From positions 791,297 through 855,296 of the forward strand of contig NZ_KB849576.1 in assembly GCF_000368625.1 (NCBI RefSeq): a stretch of DNA of 64,000 bases, given 5' to 3'. The notes under the pieces were generated by a model. The model was given only the letters and a program-made list of their open reading frames with translations. It searched no databases and had not been told where the DNA came from. The position numbers and the translations under genes were made by a program. Positions 38,601 to 47,561 of the stretch are shown here, piece by piece (position 1 is the stretch's first letter; the number at the start of each line of letters is the position of its first letter). The stretch is from Acinetobacter schindleri CIP 107287. Its GTDB lineage: Bacteria > Pseudomonadota > Gammaproteobacteria > Pseudomonadales > Moraxellaceae.

Positions 38601-39505
38601 AACTGTTACAAAAACTTCTGGTTGCACCATTAACCCAATCCTTTGAGGGACTGCTGGTTCCTGCACAAGCTGAAATAAACAAGCTCTGGACCATGCAATC
38701 TTATCAGCCATTTAGCCAGAATCTGGCTCAAAAATATCCTTTTAGCAGTCAGGCAACCTTACAGGCCACTTCCAATGAAATTAACCAGATTTTTGGTGAA
38801 AGTGGCAGTATTGCACGCTTTGTGAAAGAACATCTGGATCCACTGGTGATCCGACGTGGCTATACCTTGACCTCCAAAACCTGGCAGGATCTGGGAATCA
38901 GTCTGAACCCGGCTTTTGTAGCAAATTTTCAGACTTATGTCGCACCTGCTCATGGGGTTGCAACAGGCGAACTAAAACAGGGGCAGGGTAAAGCTCCTGC
39001 TGCAAGCCAGTCCAATTTCCAGTTCTATCCATTGGAAAATCCTCAGCTTTTAGCTTATACCTTTGATATCGATGGGCAACGCATGCTGTTTGAAAATGGC
39101 ATACAGCAATGGGTGAACTTTGTCTGGCCAAATCCGGGCGCGATTCCAGGCGCACGCATTACCCTAGTGGATCTTGAAGGGAAAACGCATACCATTTTTG
39201 ATGAACCGGGCGAATATGGCATTAACCGTCTGATTGAAAGTGCACAACGTACCCAGAAAGGCAGCAACTTTGAGATGGTCTGGAAGAGCAAGGAAGACCC
39301 GGAACTCCTGGTAAAAGTAAACTTCCGTCTGGTCAGTGGCCAGAATGCCAGTTCTATCGGCGGACAGCCAAACTATGCCAACCTGCAACTGATGGATCAG
39401 GTCGTTTCCAATAAATCGGTACGTGTCGTGGCTGCGCAAAGTGTTCCTGTATCGGTACACAATCCGGCCACGGCATTAGCTAATACGGGAGCAGCTGTAC
39501 CATGA
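35678..39505 (+). CDS. tssM: T6SS inner-membrane protein TssM (IcmF family)
   Basis: The 1275-aa protein starts with GTG at 35678. Two N-terminal membrane helices (~20-63) precede a cytosolic GTPase-like domain with a Walker A motif GNPAAGKS (residues 134-141), DTAGRYSVY and VFSKMDLI. A third membrane helix near 445-468 leads into a large periplasmic part with the IcmF-related and C-terminal beta domains. TssM spans the envelope and anchors the apparatus. The intact Walker A suggests nucleotide binding. Confidence 0.97.
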   Translation: MNTLFYTILGYVWQYVTNPKVMMALSFFVVIISMKNTVSDRVFWMLVAVYSLILVVWGIYTLIQHYQHAKKGEELSEAIASTTETEQNKHKNKEELQLIQQQMKESIQLIRKSRLGDRKGNMALYELPWYMVIGNPAAGKSSAIYHSGLRFPFEEHHQQMVSSGLSGTRNCDWFFSTEGVLLDTAGRYSVYAEDHSEWLGFLNILKKNRSKAPVNGLIVLVSIAELVSQSPEKSIKLAKNLRARIQDLTERLEVFAPVYLVFSKMDLIAGFTEFFDCYDAQEFDQVWGATLPYTANSSEQALELFEKHYNILYDGLKSVSTTHLSRRHSQHISPSVMTFPLEFKSLKPVLKTFISTLFQENPYQFKPIFRGFYFTSALQDGVIESPMTEQIADDFHLIHSDDSDIGLPKQSVSQNHGYFLKGLFSNVILKDKHLVRQHINPTKKRQRFMAFTCAILGLSIVLSLWLWSYRNNQQLIAEVQADLNKVVQIQAQANRSLSHQLDALMILQGHLQQLDQFDQDRPLKYSFGLYQGNQIREKLETEYLKGIEQLVLQPTQQQIAQYLQRVKANEAVLKENYIQVKMNHVAQGRQIASEPSDQNPQDAYNALKTYLMLSNRQYMDSSHLSDQLTRFWRTWLEQNRGEIPRGEMLQKAEQILGYAITLSGRNSFPQLNSDAVLVDQTRQILTAITTGISARDRVYNEIKSRAAVRFPAMTVKQILGETNQNAMLGSYALPGIYTYPAWKGYVQEAIEQAASSTTDSRDWVLNTTQSDDLSFSGSPEQIRRQLTELYKKEYIAEWRKFLNAIHYAKAGDFNQQIKQMDLLGEPEHSPIRILIQRVAQETSWDNPMVQAELAVPQKGFIAWFKRKVLNRDEAKQVQQANSPLGHGVIAREFQMFYQMVRQRDDLQNQSLLDGYMQSMAKIRSQFNDLKSSGDIGPASMALVKQTIHEQNSIFNTSQKFVAEKMAAGTTELDQQLLQKLLVAPLTQSFEGLLVPAQAEINKLWTMQSYQPFSQNLAQKYPFSSQATLQATSNEINQIFGESGSIARFVKEHLDPLVIRRGYTLTSKTWQDLGISLNPAFVANFQTYVAPAHGVATGELKQGQGKAPAASQSNFQFYPLENPQLLAYTFDIDGQRMLFENGIQQWVNFVWPNPGAIPGARITLVDLEGKTHTIFDEPGEYGINRLIESAQRTQKGSNFEMVWKSKEDPELLVKVNFRLVSGQNASSIGGQPNYANLQLMDQVVSNKSVRVVAAQSVPVSVHNPATALANTGAAVP

Positions 39506-39547
39506 TGAGGATTCATTTCAAGTTAAAGAAAATGGTGGAGGTGAGTA

Positions 39548-40507
39548 ATGCATGAGTTAAAAACCACACCACTTTATTATGGTAAATGTCCAGCACGTGG
39601 CGATTTTCTCAAGTCACGTGGACAATATCAGCTCATTCAACTGATTGATCAGTGGATTACGGAAGCATTGGAGTTTGCCATGCAGAAGGCAGATTTCAAG
39701 CAGACCTATGCGCAATTACCCGCGCTGGATTTCTTTATTGCCAATCCCAAAGAAAAACTATTTTTGCTGGCTAACTTAATTGCCAGTGAAGACAGTTCAG
39801 GGCGGCAGTTTCCAATGATGCTCAGTCATCTGATTGAGCATGAACAGCCATTTGAAAATATCATGTATTCGCCATTGCGCTACAAATCGGCTCTGGTTGA
39901 GCTTTATCAATGTAACCGGGTAATGCGTTCCATTCGTGATACTGATATTTTGCTGGATAAACTGAGTAAGCTGAGCAACCAGATTATGGTGCCCAGCCAA
40001 GAAGAAGCGCAGGAATTTTATCAACATCATACAATTCATTCATTTGCTAAGCTGATGAATCTGAGTGCCTATCAGCTGGCACAGAGCCTGATTGGATTGG
40101 GTTTGTTACTGCAACCAATTATCCAGCAAGGTACCGGTCGTCTGAATAAAGTACTGATTTTACCTATTCATAATATGAGTTATTGCTATGAAATTGCAGC
40201 ATTTTGGGTCAGCCTGATTATCCAGTTTGTACAACATCATCATACAGAACTGTTGATTGGTATATTACATAAAGAACAGCCTATTTTATTATTTGGTTTT
40301 AAAGGTGCAGATATACTGGCTTTAAGTGATATTTTTACCGAAAACTTAGATAGTCAACACTGGGTATCCTTGATCCATGCAGCCTGGATTGATCAGTATC
40401 TAGAAAATAATGCAGGTTTGGCAGCCTTGGAAAAGTCCTTAAGTGAGCGTCAGATGAGTCTGGCTCAAGGAATCAAGTTATTTAAACAAACATTTGTAGA
40501 AGCATAA
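39548..40507 (+). CDS. tagF: T6SS accessory protein TagF
   Basis: The 319-aa product begins with the TagF signature ([29 protein letters not shown]) and includes [10 protein letters not shown] and a GRQFPM motif. In other systems TagF is a post-translational repressor of T6SS assembly linked to the PpkA/PppA/Fha pathway, none of which is encoded here. The C-terminal half (~165-319) is not the usual PppA phosphatase fusion. Confidence 0.88.
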   Translation: MHELKTTPLYYGKCPARGDFLKSRGQYQLIQLIDQWITEALEFAMQKADFKQTYAQLPALDFFIANPKEKLFLLANLIASEDSSGRQFPMMLSHLIEHEQPFENIMYSPLRYKSALVELYQCNRVMRSIRDTDILLDKLSKLSNQIMVPSQEEAQEFYQHHTIHSFAKLMNLSAYQLAQSLIGLGLLLQPIIQQGTGRLNKVLILPIHNMSYCYEIAAFWVSLIIQFVQHHHTELLIGILHKEQPILLFGFKGADILALSDIFTENLDSQHWVSLIHAAWIDQYLENNAGLAALEKSLSERQMSLAQGIKLFKQTFVEA

Positions 40508-40508
40508 A

Positions 40509-41285
40509 ATGAAAATAAAAAACAAATACTTAAAATTAAAAAAAATATATAAAATCAATCTCTTAATATCTTTTTTGTTGAGTTTTTCAGTGTGTGCGCA
40601 ACCGATCATTATTGAAGGTGCTGTACCCACTGAGATTACCAAACAGGAAATACTGAATAAATTATATACAACTTATGGGCAGAAAAATGTGGTGGACCGC
40701 ATCCAGATCCGTCAGGTCACCGCACCAGCAGACTGGTCAAATACAGTCAGTACAGTAATTCATGAAGACCTGAAAAAGGTCAAAAACGGTAAATTAACAG
40801 TAAAAGGTACTGATATTCAGCTCACAGGTAAATTATCAAATCCCCATGAAATTCAGGAAACTACAGCAAAATTTCAGGGATTAACGCCAGCAAGTTACCG
40901 CTTAAATACCCAGCTTTCAGTCAATCAGGCTGAACAGCAGATCATTGATGCAGCATTAAAGAATCGAATCATTGAGTTTGAATCTGGTAGTGCGGTATTA
41001 GCATTTTCAGGTGCACAGATCCTGGATGAAATGGTCATTGCTTTAAACAAGGTGGGTGCTAAAAAAATACGGATTATTGGACATACGGATAGTTCAGGCA
41101 ATGCTCATCAAAATCTGCAATTGAGTCAGCAACGTGCAGAAGCAGTAAAGACTTATTTAATCAAAAAAAATATTCCAGCACATTTGCTCAGTACTGATGG
41201 TTTAGGTGCAAGTAAACCTGTAGCGGAAAATACCACAGCTGAAGGTCGAAAGAAAAACCGTCGGATTGAGTTTGAAGTACTTTAA
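40509..41285 (+). CDS. tagN: T6SS OmpA-domain protein TagN
   Basis: The 258-aa protein has a basic N-terminus with a signal peptide or anchor (INLLISFLLSFSVCAQP), a middle domain resembling a BON-like fold, and a C-terminal OmpA/MotB peptidoglycan-binding domain (residues ~150-258: IEFESGSAVL, IRIIGHTDSSGNAHQNLQLSQQRAEAV, GRKKNRRIEF). It likely anchors the apparatus to the wall, making up for the TssL without such a domain. It is one base after tagF and last in the rightward arm. Confidence 0.88.
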   Translation: MKIKNKYLKLKKIYKINLLISFLLSFSVCAQPIIIEGAVPTEITKQEILNKLYTTYGQKNVVDRIQIRQVTAPADWSNTVSTVIHEDLKKVKNGKLTVKGTDIQLTGKLSNPHEIQETTAKFQGLTPASYRLNTQLSVNQAEQQIIDAALKNRIIEFESGSAVLAFSGAQILDEMVIALNKVGAKKIRIIGHTDSSGNAHQNLQLSQQRAEAVKTYLIKKNIPAHLLSTDGLGASKPVAENTTAEGRKKNRRIEFEVL

Positions 41286-41420
41286 AAATATAAGTTGCTT
41301 GAGCAACAACATAGATAATCGTATTATTAATAGTATTGCGTATAATGTATATTATGTTAAATCCGATACACCTAACAATAACTTCATATCCTTCTTTCTT
41401 AAACCAAAATTCAATAACTT

Positions 41421-41440
41421 AAGTGATTTCTATTTCACTT
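41421..41440. promoter_or_regulatory. Inverted repeat before the recombinase operon
   Basis: AAGTGA-N8-TCACTT at 41421-41440 lies ~45 bases before the first recombinase start, in the presumed promoter. It may be an operator. The sequence on either side is strikingly A+T-rich compared with the T6SS genes, so the island boundary is probably in 41286-41486. Confidence 0.35.
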
Positions 41441-41486
41441 ATAAAATATGATATGTTGACCTTAAGGATACTTCATAAACTTTACT

Positions 41487-42836
41487 ATGTTTGCTTTAAA
41501 AACAATTAATTTAGAAAAGAAAGTCTCAAACGAAAATCAAATTATTCTTTTATTTGATCTGGATTCATCTTGTCCATGTTTGTACCCCATGCTGTACACA
41601 ATGAAGTTCCTTAGATTTCAAAGCATATCCACGCAGCATGCAGATTTGATAGCATTAAAATTTTGGTATGAATTTTGGCATGAAAAGTTTTCGACATCCT
41701 TTTGTGAGTCGTTCTACTCGACATCCTACAATTTTGAGATCATTCAAGGTGAAATTGATAATTTCATTGTTTATTTAGAAAATAATAAAAAAATTGAAAG
41801 CAATCTTATTCGGCTAAGAAATACAGACCAAACTAATTACACGACAATTGGTCATAGAATTAGATCCTTTTTAAAGTTTTACAGTTTTTTGATTGATGAA
41901 TACCTAAGCATCCAATCACAGCCACAACTTACTTTAAAGGAGATTCAAAAAATTAAAGAAAACTTTAATAAATACATGATGATAAAGAAAAAAATTATAA
42001 ATAATTTTTCAAAAGCTAATAAAACAATTAAAAGTGAGATAAATCACAATTTTAAAAGTATGAATCAGGAAATGATTAAAGGATTGTATTCAGTTATTTC
42101 ACCAAGTAATTCTAAAAAATACAATGAATTAAATCCTTTTAGATCTAAAAGCGTACAACTCAGAAACTTTCTGATCATACATCTCATGCTTAACTATGGT
42201 CTTAGAATTGGTGAACTCATGCTACTAACAACTAATTCCATTAAAAAATCAATTCAGAAACATAACTTTAGTTTAATTATTACAAATACAGATGATGAGT
42301 TCGATGATCGATCAAAAAAGCCAAAAATCAAAAATGAATATTCGTACCGAGTAATTCAACTACAGGAGCGAGACTATAGAATTCTTCAAATTTATATAAA
42401 TGAAATCCGAAAAGAAATTCCATCACAAATCTTATTTACATCTTTAAAGCCTCCCTACTCTGCTTTAAGTTATGCCAGTGTTAAAAAAATATTTGATCAG
42501 GTAGATTTATCATTAAAAGCATCGTTACCTGAGTGCTTTGATACTTCAGCTTATGATTCAATAGAACGTTTAACTCCACATGTATGTAGGCATTCTTGGG
42601 CTTATATGATGTTAAGCTTTTCTTTTGAGAAGTATAAGAAAGAAAATCTTAGCCACTCGGATCTCAAACAAAGTGTAAATGATGCTCTTCTAAAAGCACA
42701 GGATGATCTAAGAGCCTTAGGTGGTTGGTCACCTACAAGTACAATGCCTAAATATTATGGTAAACGCTTTATTGTAGAACGTGCTAATTTTATGAACTTG
42801 GCTCGGATAATAGATTCCAGTATTAAATTTGATTGA
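41487..42836 (+). CDS. Tyrosine recombinase 1 of a three-recombinase module
   Basis: The 449-aa protein has the tyrosine-recombinase residues: Arg in NYGLRIGEL (~240), HVCRH for the HxxR motif (~364), GGW before the last box, and the catalytic Tyr in MPKYYGK (~422). Its N-terminal ~180 residues form the core-binding part. It is the first of three consecutive recombinase genes whose ends overlap or nearly touch, so they form one operon. GmtY or Tn554 TnpA are the nearest known types by gene order. The exact family would need a search. Confidence 0.85.
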   Translation: MFALKTINLEKKVSNENQIILLFDLDSSCPCLYPMLYTMKFLRFQSISTQHADLIALKFWYEFWHEKFSTSFCESFYSTSYNFEIIQGEIDNFIVYLENNKKIESNLIRLRNTDQTNYTTIGHRIRSFLKFYSFLIDEYLSIQSQPQLTLKEIQKIKENFNKYMMIKKKIINNFSKANKTIKSEINHNFKSMNQEMIKGLYSVISPSNSKKYNELNPFRSKSVQLRNFLIIHLMLNYGLRIGELMLLTTNSIKKSIQKHNFSLIITNTDDEFDDRSKKPKIKNEYSYRVIQLQERDYRILQIYINEIRKEIPSQILFTSLKPPYSALSYASVKKIFDQVDLSLKASLPECFDTSAYDSIERLTPHVCRHSWAYMMLSFSFEKYKKENLSHSDLKQSVNDALLKAQDDLRALGGWSPTSTMPKYYGKRFIVERANFMNLARIIDSSIKFD

Positions 42837-42843
42837 TAAAAAT

Positions 42844-44424
42844 ATGTCCCAACTTAGTCTAGATTTTGAAAAAATTAATAATAGTCATAGTGAATTTATT
42901 ATTTTCTACGATGCTGATCTTAGGCTTATAGAATCTTTACACTTACCGACAATCATTCGATTTCATAGAGCTGATAAATTTGATAGCAAGTTCGTTCAAA
43001 CATCTAACGATGTTTGGAATTTTTCTTATTCAGGGAAAAAGCTTCACTTAAACTTCTCTAACTTCAGCACGTCAGAGAAAAAATTGGCTAAATTTTTTCT
43101 AGCTAATTACATTCAAGTTAATACACCATCTTCACTTGAAGCTAAATTACAGGCTTACACTTTTACAATTAAGTCGCTAAAAACTAGAAACTTAAAGCTT
43201 GATTATCAGAATGCAAAATCTGTATTGGTTGATTTAGCAAAAGCCGATAATTCTACATACTATTATCATTTTAAGTTTTTGGTGAAGCTACTATTTCTCG
43301 AGAACTTTTCATGCTTTGATCTTGACCACGAATATGAGTTGGAATTTCTTGAACGTCCTCAAGCATTTAATTCAAAATTATATTACCAACAATACGAAGA
43401 TTCTATTGATTACCCTCTTATTTCAATGATTCAACAAGGTTTTATCAAGTTAAACCAAGTTATCAAGGATGATTTTCAAGGTATTGATAATCAAGAACTA
43501 CTTTACTCATCAATACTTGGTTTAGTGTATGTAACTGGTCTTAGACCTGTGCAATTAGCTAAGTTATCTGCTGAAGATATAAAAATAGATACCACACGTA
43601 CGATAGATCAATTCCATCGTTATAGCATACTAATTCCTTATGCAAAACAAGCACGTTATGTACATGAGAAGATAGCTGTAAAACTTCCAGAAGAAGTTGC
43701 TGAAATCATCATTGCTTATATCGAAAGATTTAACTTAAGTCCAAAAGATAAGTTATTTGATTTAGGTGAAAATTCTGCACGCTTTTGCTCAAAAGCGATT
43801 AATACACAATTATTTGATTTTGCTCCAGAAGAGTACAAAGAAGCTGTTCTTGCAGATGAAATGATAAAGCAAAAGTACTCATTTTCTGATTTTAGGCATC
43901 ATGTTGGCTATAGTTTGGCAATGGCAGGGTCTTCTGCTGAGGAAATTGCATATATCTTAGGTCATTCTTCTGTAGTGACAGCTAGACATTATATTTTCTC
44001 TACCCCTGAACTTGCTCAAATTAGAGCACAGGCACTTGGGAAAAACTCCTTATATCGACAAATGATCGCTATGCTTCTCACTGGAAGGTTAATTTATAAA
44101 AAAGATTGGAATCAGAAAAAAGTTCTTGGAAATATTGGTAGCAGAATTCATTACGATATTGGTGGATGCTCCTACGAAGATAAGTGTTTATTTCAACCTG
44201 TACGTAACTGCTATGGTTGTATGTACTTTCATCCTTTTATTGATGCTAATCATAGTAATGTTCTAGAAAGTATACAAAGTGAAATCAATGAACTCATTAA
44301 GCTATCAGATGGTATTGGTATTTCTAGAAATCCTTTAATTAGAGTTCATGAATCTACTAAATTCGAAATTGAATCTGTAATTGCTCGTTGTGCTATGCAT
44401 AAGGAAGATCACAATGAATCTTGA
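42844..44424 (+). CDS. Tyrosine recombinase 2 of the module, with C-terminal Cys cluster
   Basis: I take the ATG at 42844. A TTG at 42829 overlapping the previous stop is also possible. The ~526-aa product has the Arg box (VTGLRPVQLAKL, ~230), DFRHHVGYSLA (~350), LGHSS (~372) and Tyr in RHYI (~381). The His of the HxxR motif is Ser here (SxxR), an unusual change. After the catalytic domain, ~140 further residues carry CSYEDKC...CYGC, a likely zinc-binding cluster. Confidence 0.82.
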   Translation: MSQLSLDFEKINNSHSEFIIFYDADLRLIESLHLPTIIRFHRADKFDSKFVQTSNDVWNFSYSGKKLHLNFSNFSTSEKKLAKFFLANYIQVNTPSSLEAKLQAYTFTIKSLKTRNLKLDYQNAKSVLVDLAKADNSTYYYHFKFLVKLLFLENFSCFDLDHEYELEFLERPQAFNSKLYYQQYEDSIDYPLISMIQQGFIKLNQVIKDDFQGIDNQELLYSSILGLVYVTGLRPVQLAKLSAEDIKIDTTRTIDQFHRYSILIPYAKQARYVHEKIAVKLPEEVAEIIIAYIERFNLSPKDKLFDLGENSARFCSKAINTQLFDFAPEEYKEAVLADEMIKQKYSFSDFRHHVGYSLAMAGSSAEEIAYILGHSSVVTARHYIFSTPELAQIRAQALGKNSLYRQMIAMLLTGRLIYKKDWNQKKVLGNIGSRIHYDIGGCSYEDKCLFQPVRNCYGCMYFHPFIDANHSNVLESIQSEINELIKLSDGIGISRNPLIRVHESTKFEIESVIARCAMHKEDHNES

Positions 44425-46738
44425 AAAATATAACGCATTCATTAACGAACAAAAAGAATACTTTAATCAAAATCTTCAGGCGAACTTCAAATGGAGCTGG
44501 AGTGACTCATCTTGGTATGGTGGTACAATTGGATCAGGATGGTTGTTATCTAGAAGTGGTAAAACACATTTCACTTTTGGCGCTATTAAAAAATTGAAAG
44601 GTATCGAAAACAATACCATTGATCCTATTTTTCAAGAATTTATTAAATCAGTATTAATACTTAGCTATCGAAAATCTAACTCTAAAGCATCACCCCAAAA
44701 ACTATATGCAGAATTTTTAATACTAAAACGTTGGTTCAGCGCCCTATATATTGAAAACATTGAGAATGTGCATCCTTGTCAATTGTCTACACTAATCTTA
44801 AATAAGTCATTTGAGATTTTGATAGAAAACTCAAGTAAAACAAATCTTCCTGATCATGCTGGTACATACCTTAGATTACAGGAGATATTAAATAACTACG
44901 GCTTTACTGAACAACCTTTAGAATTTTCACAAAAATATCTATATATTGGTCGTCAAAATAGAACACCAAATGCTAAGAAAACTAAAGCGTTAATAGATCA
45001 GTTAGAACTAAATGAGGATGATCTTGATAAAGAGAAACTGATTTCTGTTCGTACTTTTATAAATATTGTTTCACTCATCAGTTTGTGTGAGACGAATGGT
45101 GAAAAGATTGTTTTGAATCTTTTACTACTACTCATCGTTACTGGTTTACGTTCAACGGAAGCAATCCTTTTAAAAACAGATGCATTGATTAAGCAACCTA
45201 TACTTGATCCAGTAACAAAAGAGCATCTAACTTTGGATGGTATCAAGCAATACACTTTGGGAATTCAATATCATGGTGCAAAAGGTGCTGGATTTAGAAT
45301 ACATTGGATTGAGCCCTTGTCTGCAAATTTGGTTGAGACAATAATTCAAACTGTGTTAGAACTCACAAAAGAATATAGAGAACATCTTCATTATATTAGG
45401 TCAAAAAATTGTTCAGATTTTTTACCAAAATCTATCGATGATATTGCTCAGGATTATGTGGAAATAGATGACCTGATTGGAACTATTTTTGGAGTTAAAG
45501 ATACCTATAGAGGTCGAGCTGGACAGCGTGAAGTTATTATTAAAACTCTTAAAAATGTACCTATTTTCAAGGAGATTAAATCTGGTCAAAGAATTGAAAG
45601 ATATTATTTAAAGCATGATATCAATAATTTCATCAAAGGATTGGCAAATTATGACTCTGAATACCCTATAGATCATGTTTTTAATTATGAAGGAAAAACT
45701 GAAAAAATTGCTTATGAAGAATTGCTTTTTATTCATGAGTTTAGATCTGCAACTCTACAAAGAGCTTTCATCAATAAAACAAACATCATTCCTCTAAATG
45801 GAATGTTAATAAATAGTTTTTTCGGAAATTCTTTAAGTAAGTCTGTTTTTGAAAAATATAATTTACTTGAGAATGAAAAAGAGCATTCAAAACTTACAAG
45901 TCATATTCCACGTCATAACATTAATACTTTTCTCGCTCTCAGTGGTTTAGCTGAACATCTGCAAGCAATGCTAATGGGGCGTGTAGACATTAAGCAAAAT
46001 CAATATTATCAACACTTAGCATTAAAACAACGTAAAGTCACTGCTAGCTTGTTAGAAAAGCATGAATTGGCACTTTACGAAAATGATAAACAAGAACTAA
46101 AGCCAGACTACCCAATTGATTCTATCAAAAATGATGGATTAATGTACTTTTCAGACCAATTGGATTTAGAAAATAACCTAAAGATGAACTTACAAACCTT
46201 TGATTCAAAGAATGAAGTAGCGAGTTATGTAAAGGAATCTTTCTTTGATGAATATTTTCAAGATATCGCAGAATCATTTAATGAATTGGTTGAAGGAGAT
46301 CAATCATTAGCCAATTCTTTAGTACAACGCCATGCTTGTTTACACCCCTTACCTTTTGGTGGATGTATGCGTGAAGTGGCAGTCCACGATTGCCCTAAAC
46401 GGCTTGCATGCCAATCAGGTGGTCAATGTGGAAACTTTGCTTTAACTGGTCGTAAAGGCGAATTAGAAGCTCTACAACATACTTTGAATAAGTTGCTGGA
46501 TGAGTTTGCACACATAGAGAAAATCGTAGTCCCTGATTTATCTTATAGAGAAATGCTAGAGGACTTACGTCAAAAAATACTTTATTTAAGTGACTTAAAA
46601 ACAAAAGCACTTAATAGACAAAATAGTTTAACTCCTGTTCCCGTTTTCCCTTATGGAGATGCGATCGCTAAATTACCAACAACCTTAAGTGAACTGTTCG
46701 CTATAGAACAGCAAAAAATTGAGACTAAGGAAGCCTGA
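44414..46738 (+). CDS. Large tyrosine recombinase 3 of the module, with Cys-rich tail
   Basis: I start at the ATG at 44414 (774 aa; AAGGA ten bases upstream, overlapping the previous gene by 11 bases). Catalytic residues: Arg in VTGLRSTEA (~243), HIPRHN (~496), and Tyr in NQYYQHL (~529). GMLINSF and a long insert separate the boxes. The C-terminus (~635-680) has HACLHPLPFGGC, HDCPKRLACQSGGQC, a probable zinc-binding region like that in Tn554 TnpB. It is the largest member of the module and may be the GmtZ-like subunit. Confidence 0.82.
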   Translation: MNLEKYNAFINEQKEYFNQNLQANFKWSWSDSSWYGGTIGSGWLLSRSGKTHFTFGAIKKLKGIENNTIDPIFQEFIKSVLILSYRKSNSKASPQKLYAEFLILKRWFSALYIENIENVHPCQLSTLILNKSFEILIENSSKTNLPDHAGTYLRLQEILNNYGFTEQPLEFSQKYLYIGRQNRTPNAKKTKALIDQLELNEDDLDKEKLISVRTFINIVSLISLCETNGEKIVLNLLLLLIVTGLRSTEAILLKTDALIKQPILDPVTKEHLTLDGIKQYTLGIQYHGAKGAGFRIHWIEPLSANLVETIIQTVLELTKEYREHLHYIRSKNCSDFLPKSIDDIAQDYVEIDDLIGTIFGVKDTYRGRAGQREVIIKTLKNVPIFKEIKSGQRIERYYLKHDINNFIKGLANYDSEYPIDHVFNYEGKTEKIAYEELLFIHEFRSATLQRAFINKTNIIPLNGMLINSFFGNSLSKSVFEKYNLLENEKEHSKLTSHIPRHNINTFLALSGLAEHLQAMLMGRVDIKQNQYYQHLALKQRKVTASLLEKHELALYENDKQELKPDYPIDSIKNDGLMYFSDQLDLENNLKMNLQTFDSKNEVASYVKESFFDEYFQDIAESFNELVEGDQSLANSLVQRHACLHPLPFGGCMREVAVHDCPKRLACQSGGQCGNFALTGRKGELEALQHTLNKLLDEFAHIEKIVVPDLSYREMLEDLRQKILYLSDLKTKALNRQNSLTPVPVFPYGDAIAKLPTTLSELFAIEQQKIETKEA

Positions 46739-46739
46739 T

Positions 46740-47177
46740 ATGTTACGTGGTAAACAATTAGATGAAGTCATCGAACAAGAATTGCAAATGATGTTGATTG
46801 AAGGTTTTGAAAAGTCCCCTATTTCGCACAAAGCTCTTCATAGCCGTCTAACAGCTAAGGGCTATATATCAGGTGGGCTAAGTACTTTGAGTTCTACTGA
46901 ACGGAAGAAGCTTATATCTCTGTATGTATCTGAGCAGATTTCACCACTAAACCTAAAGACCAAGGAACAACAACTTTATGTAAATAAAAAGACAAGGCAG
47001 GCTCTAACGGATACCAATAAAAATCTACGTACACAAATTGATGATTTAGAATCACAACTTCATCAGAATACCGAAACACTTATAGATATTATAGAAGAGG
47101 TAAAGTTAAGAACTAATTTGAAGATCGACCATTTACTAGCTCCCCATCTTCTCAAAAAATATTTATCACGGGAGTAA
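46740..47177 (+). CDS. Small coiled-coil protein of the recombinase module (145 aa)
   Basis: The ATG at 46740 follows the previous stop by one base. The helical protein has a heptad-like segment (residues ~85-130: LTDTNKNLRTQIDDLESQLHQ) and a basic N-terminal half. It occupies the place of Tn554 TnpC or GmtX in related modules. Its last codons overlap the 3' end of the XRE gene on the other strand by 12 bases. Confidence 0.7.
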   Translation: MLRGKQLDEVIEQELQMMLIEGFEKSPISHKALHSRLTAKGYISGGLSTLSSTERKKLISLYVSEQISPLNLKTKEQQLYVNKKTRQALTDTNKNLRTQIDDLESQLHQNTETLIDIIEEVKLRTNLKIDHLLAPHLLKKYLSRE

Positions 47178-47375
47178 TATTTTAGGGTCAACATTGAGTG
47201 TTTGTGAGATTTGGTAGAGTTTTTCAACAGTAATGCTGACTTCTCCCCTTTCAATTCGCCCCAAATAGCTACGATCAATCGTTGTTAATAAGGCTAATTG
47301 TTCTTGACTAATAGATTTAGTTTTTCGAGTTTCCCTTATGTTAGAGCCAATCGACAGAGCTAGTTCTTGATTCAT
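47166..47375 (-). CDS. Controller-type XRE (Cro/C1) regulator
   Basis: I start at MNQELALS (ATG at 47375, 69 aa). The whole protein is one helix-turn-helix domain: SNIRETRKTKSISQEQLALLTTIDRSYLGRIERGEVSITVEKLYQIS. RSYLGRIERGE and the size are typical of C (controller) proteins of restriction-modification systems, and a matching C-box lies just upstream. There is no methyltransferase gene in the window. The gene lies divergent from the split helical gene at 47455, so the regulator may control the island's defence genes. Confidence 0.82.
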   Translation of the reverse strand: MNQELALSIGSNIRETRKTKSISQEQLALLTTIDRSYLGRIERGEVSITVEKLYQISQTLNVDPKILLP

Positions 47376-47412
47376 AGGTGACAACCGTAAATACAAGAAC
47401 TATCAGGAATTG

Positions 47413-47440
47413 AAGGGTTTTAATCCACGGACTATAATCC
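47413..47440 (-). promoter_or_regulatory. C-box operator of the XRE controller protein
   Basis: Read on the minus strand this is GGATTATAGTCCGTGGATTA followed by AAACCC. TTATAGTCCGTG plus GATTA matches the C-box of controller proteins such as C.Esp1396I (GACTTATAGTCCGTGTGATTATAGTC, split in two operators), from memory. The left half GGATTATAGTCC is a near-perfect palindrome. It lies ~40-65 bases from the XRE start and 15 bases before the divergent ATG at 47455, so it can control both directions. Confidence 0.72.
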
Positions 47441-47561
47441 TCATTATTTGAGCGATGAATATGGAAATTCAAAATTTACCAATGTTTAAAGGTAATCCCC
47501 CCTAAAAATAAAAGGATCTAAAAGTAGAATTTTCTCTTAAGATACGAGCAGGAGATTCTGC

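Noticed and set aside
41294..41307. GTTGC/GCAAC hairpin after tagN as terminator
   Set aside because: The stem is only 5 bp and no T-run follows.
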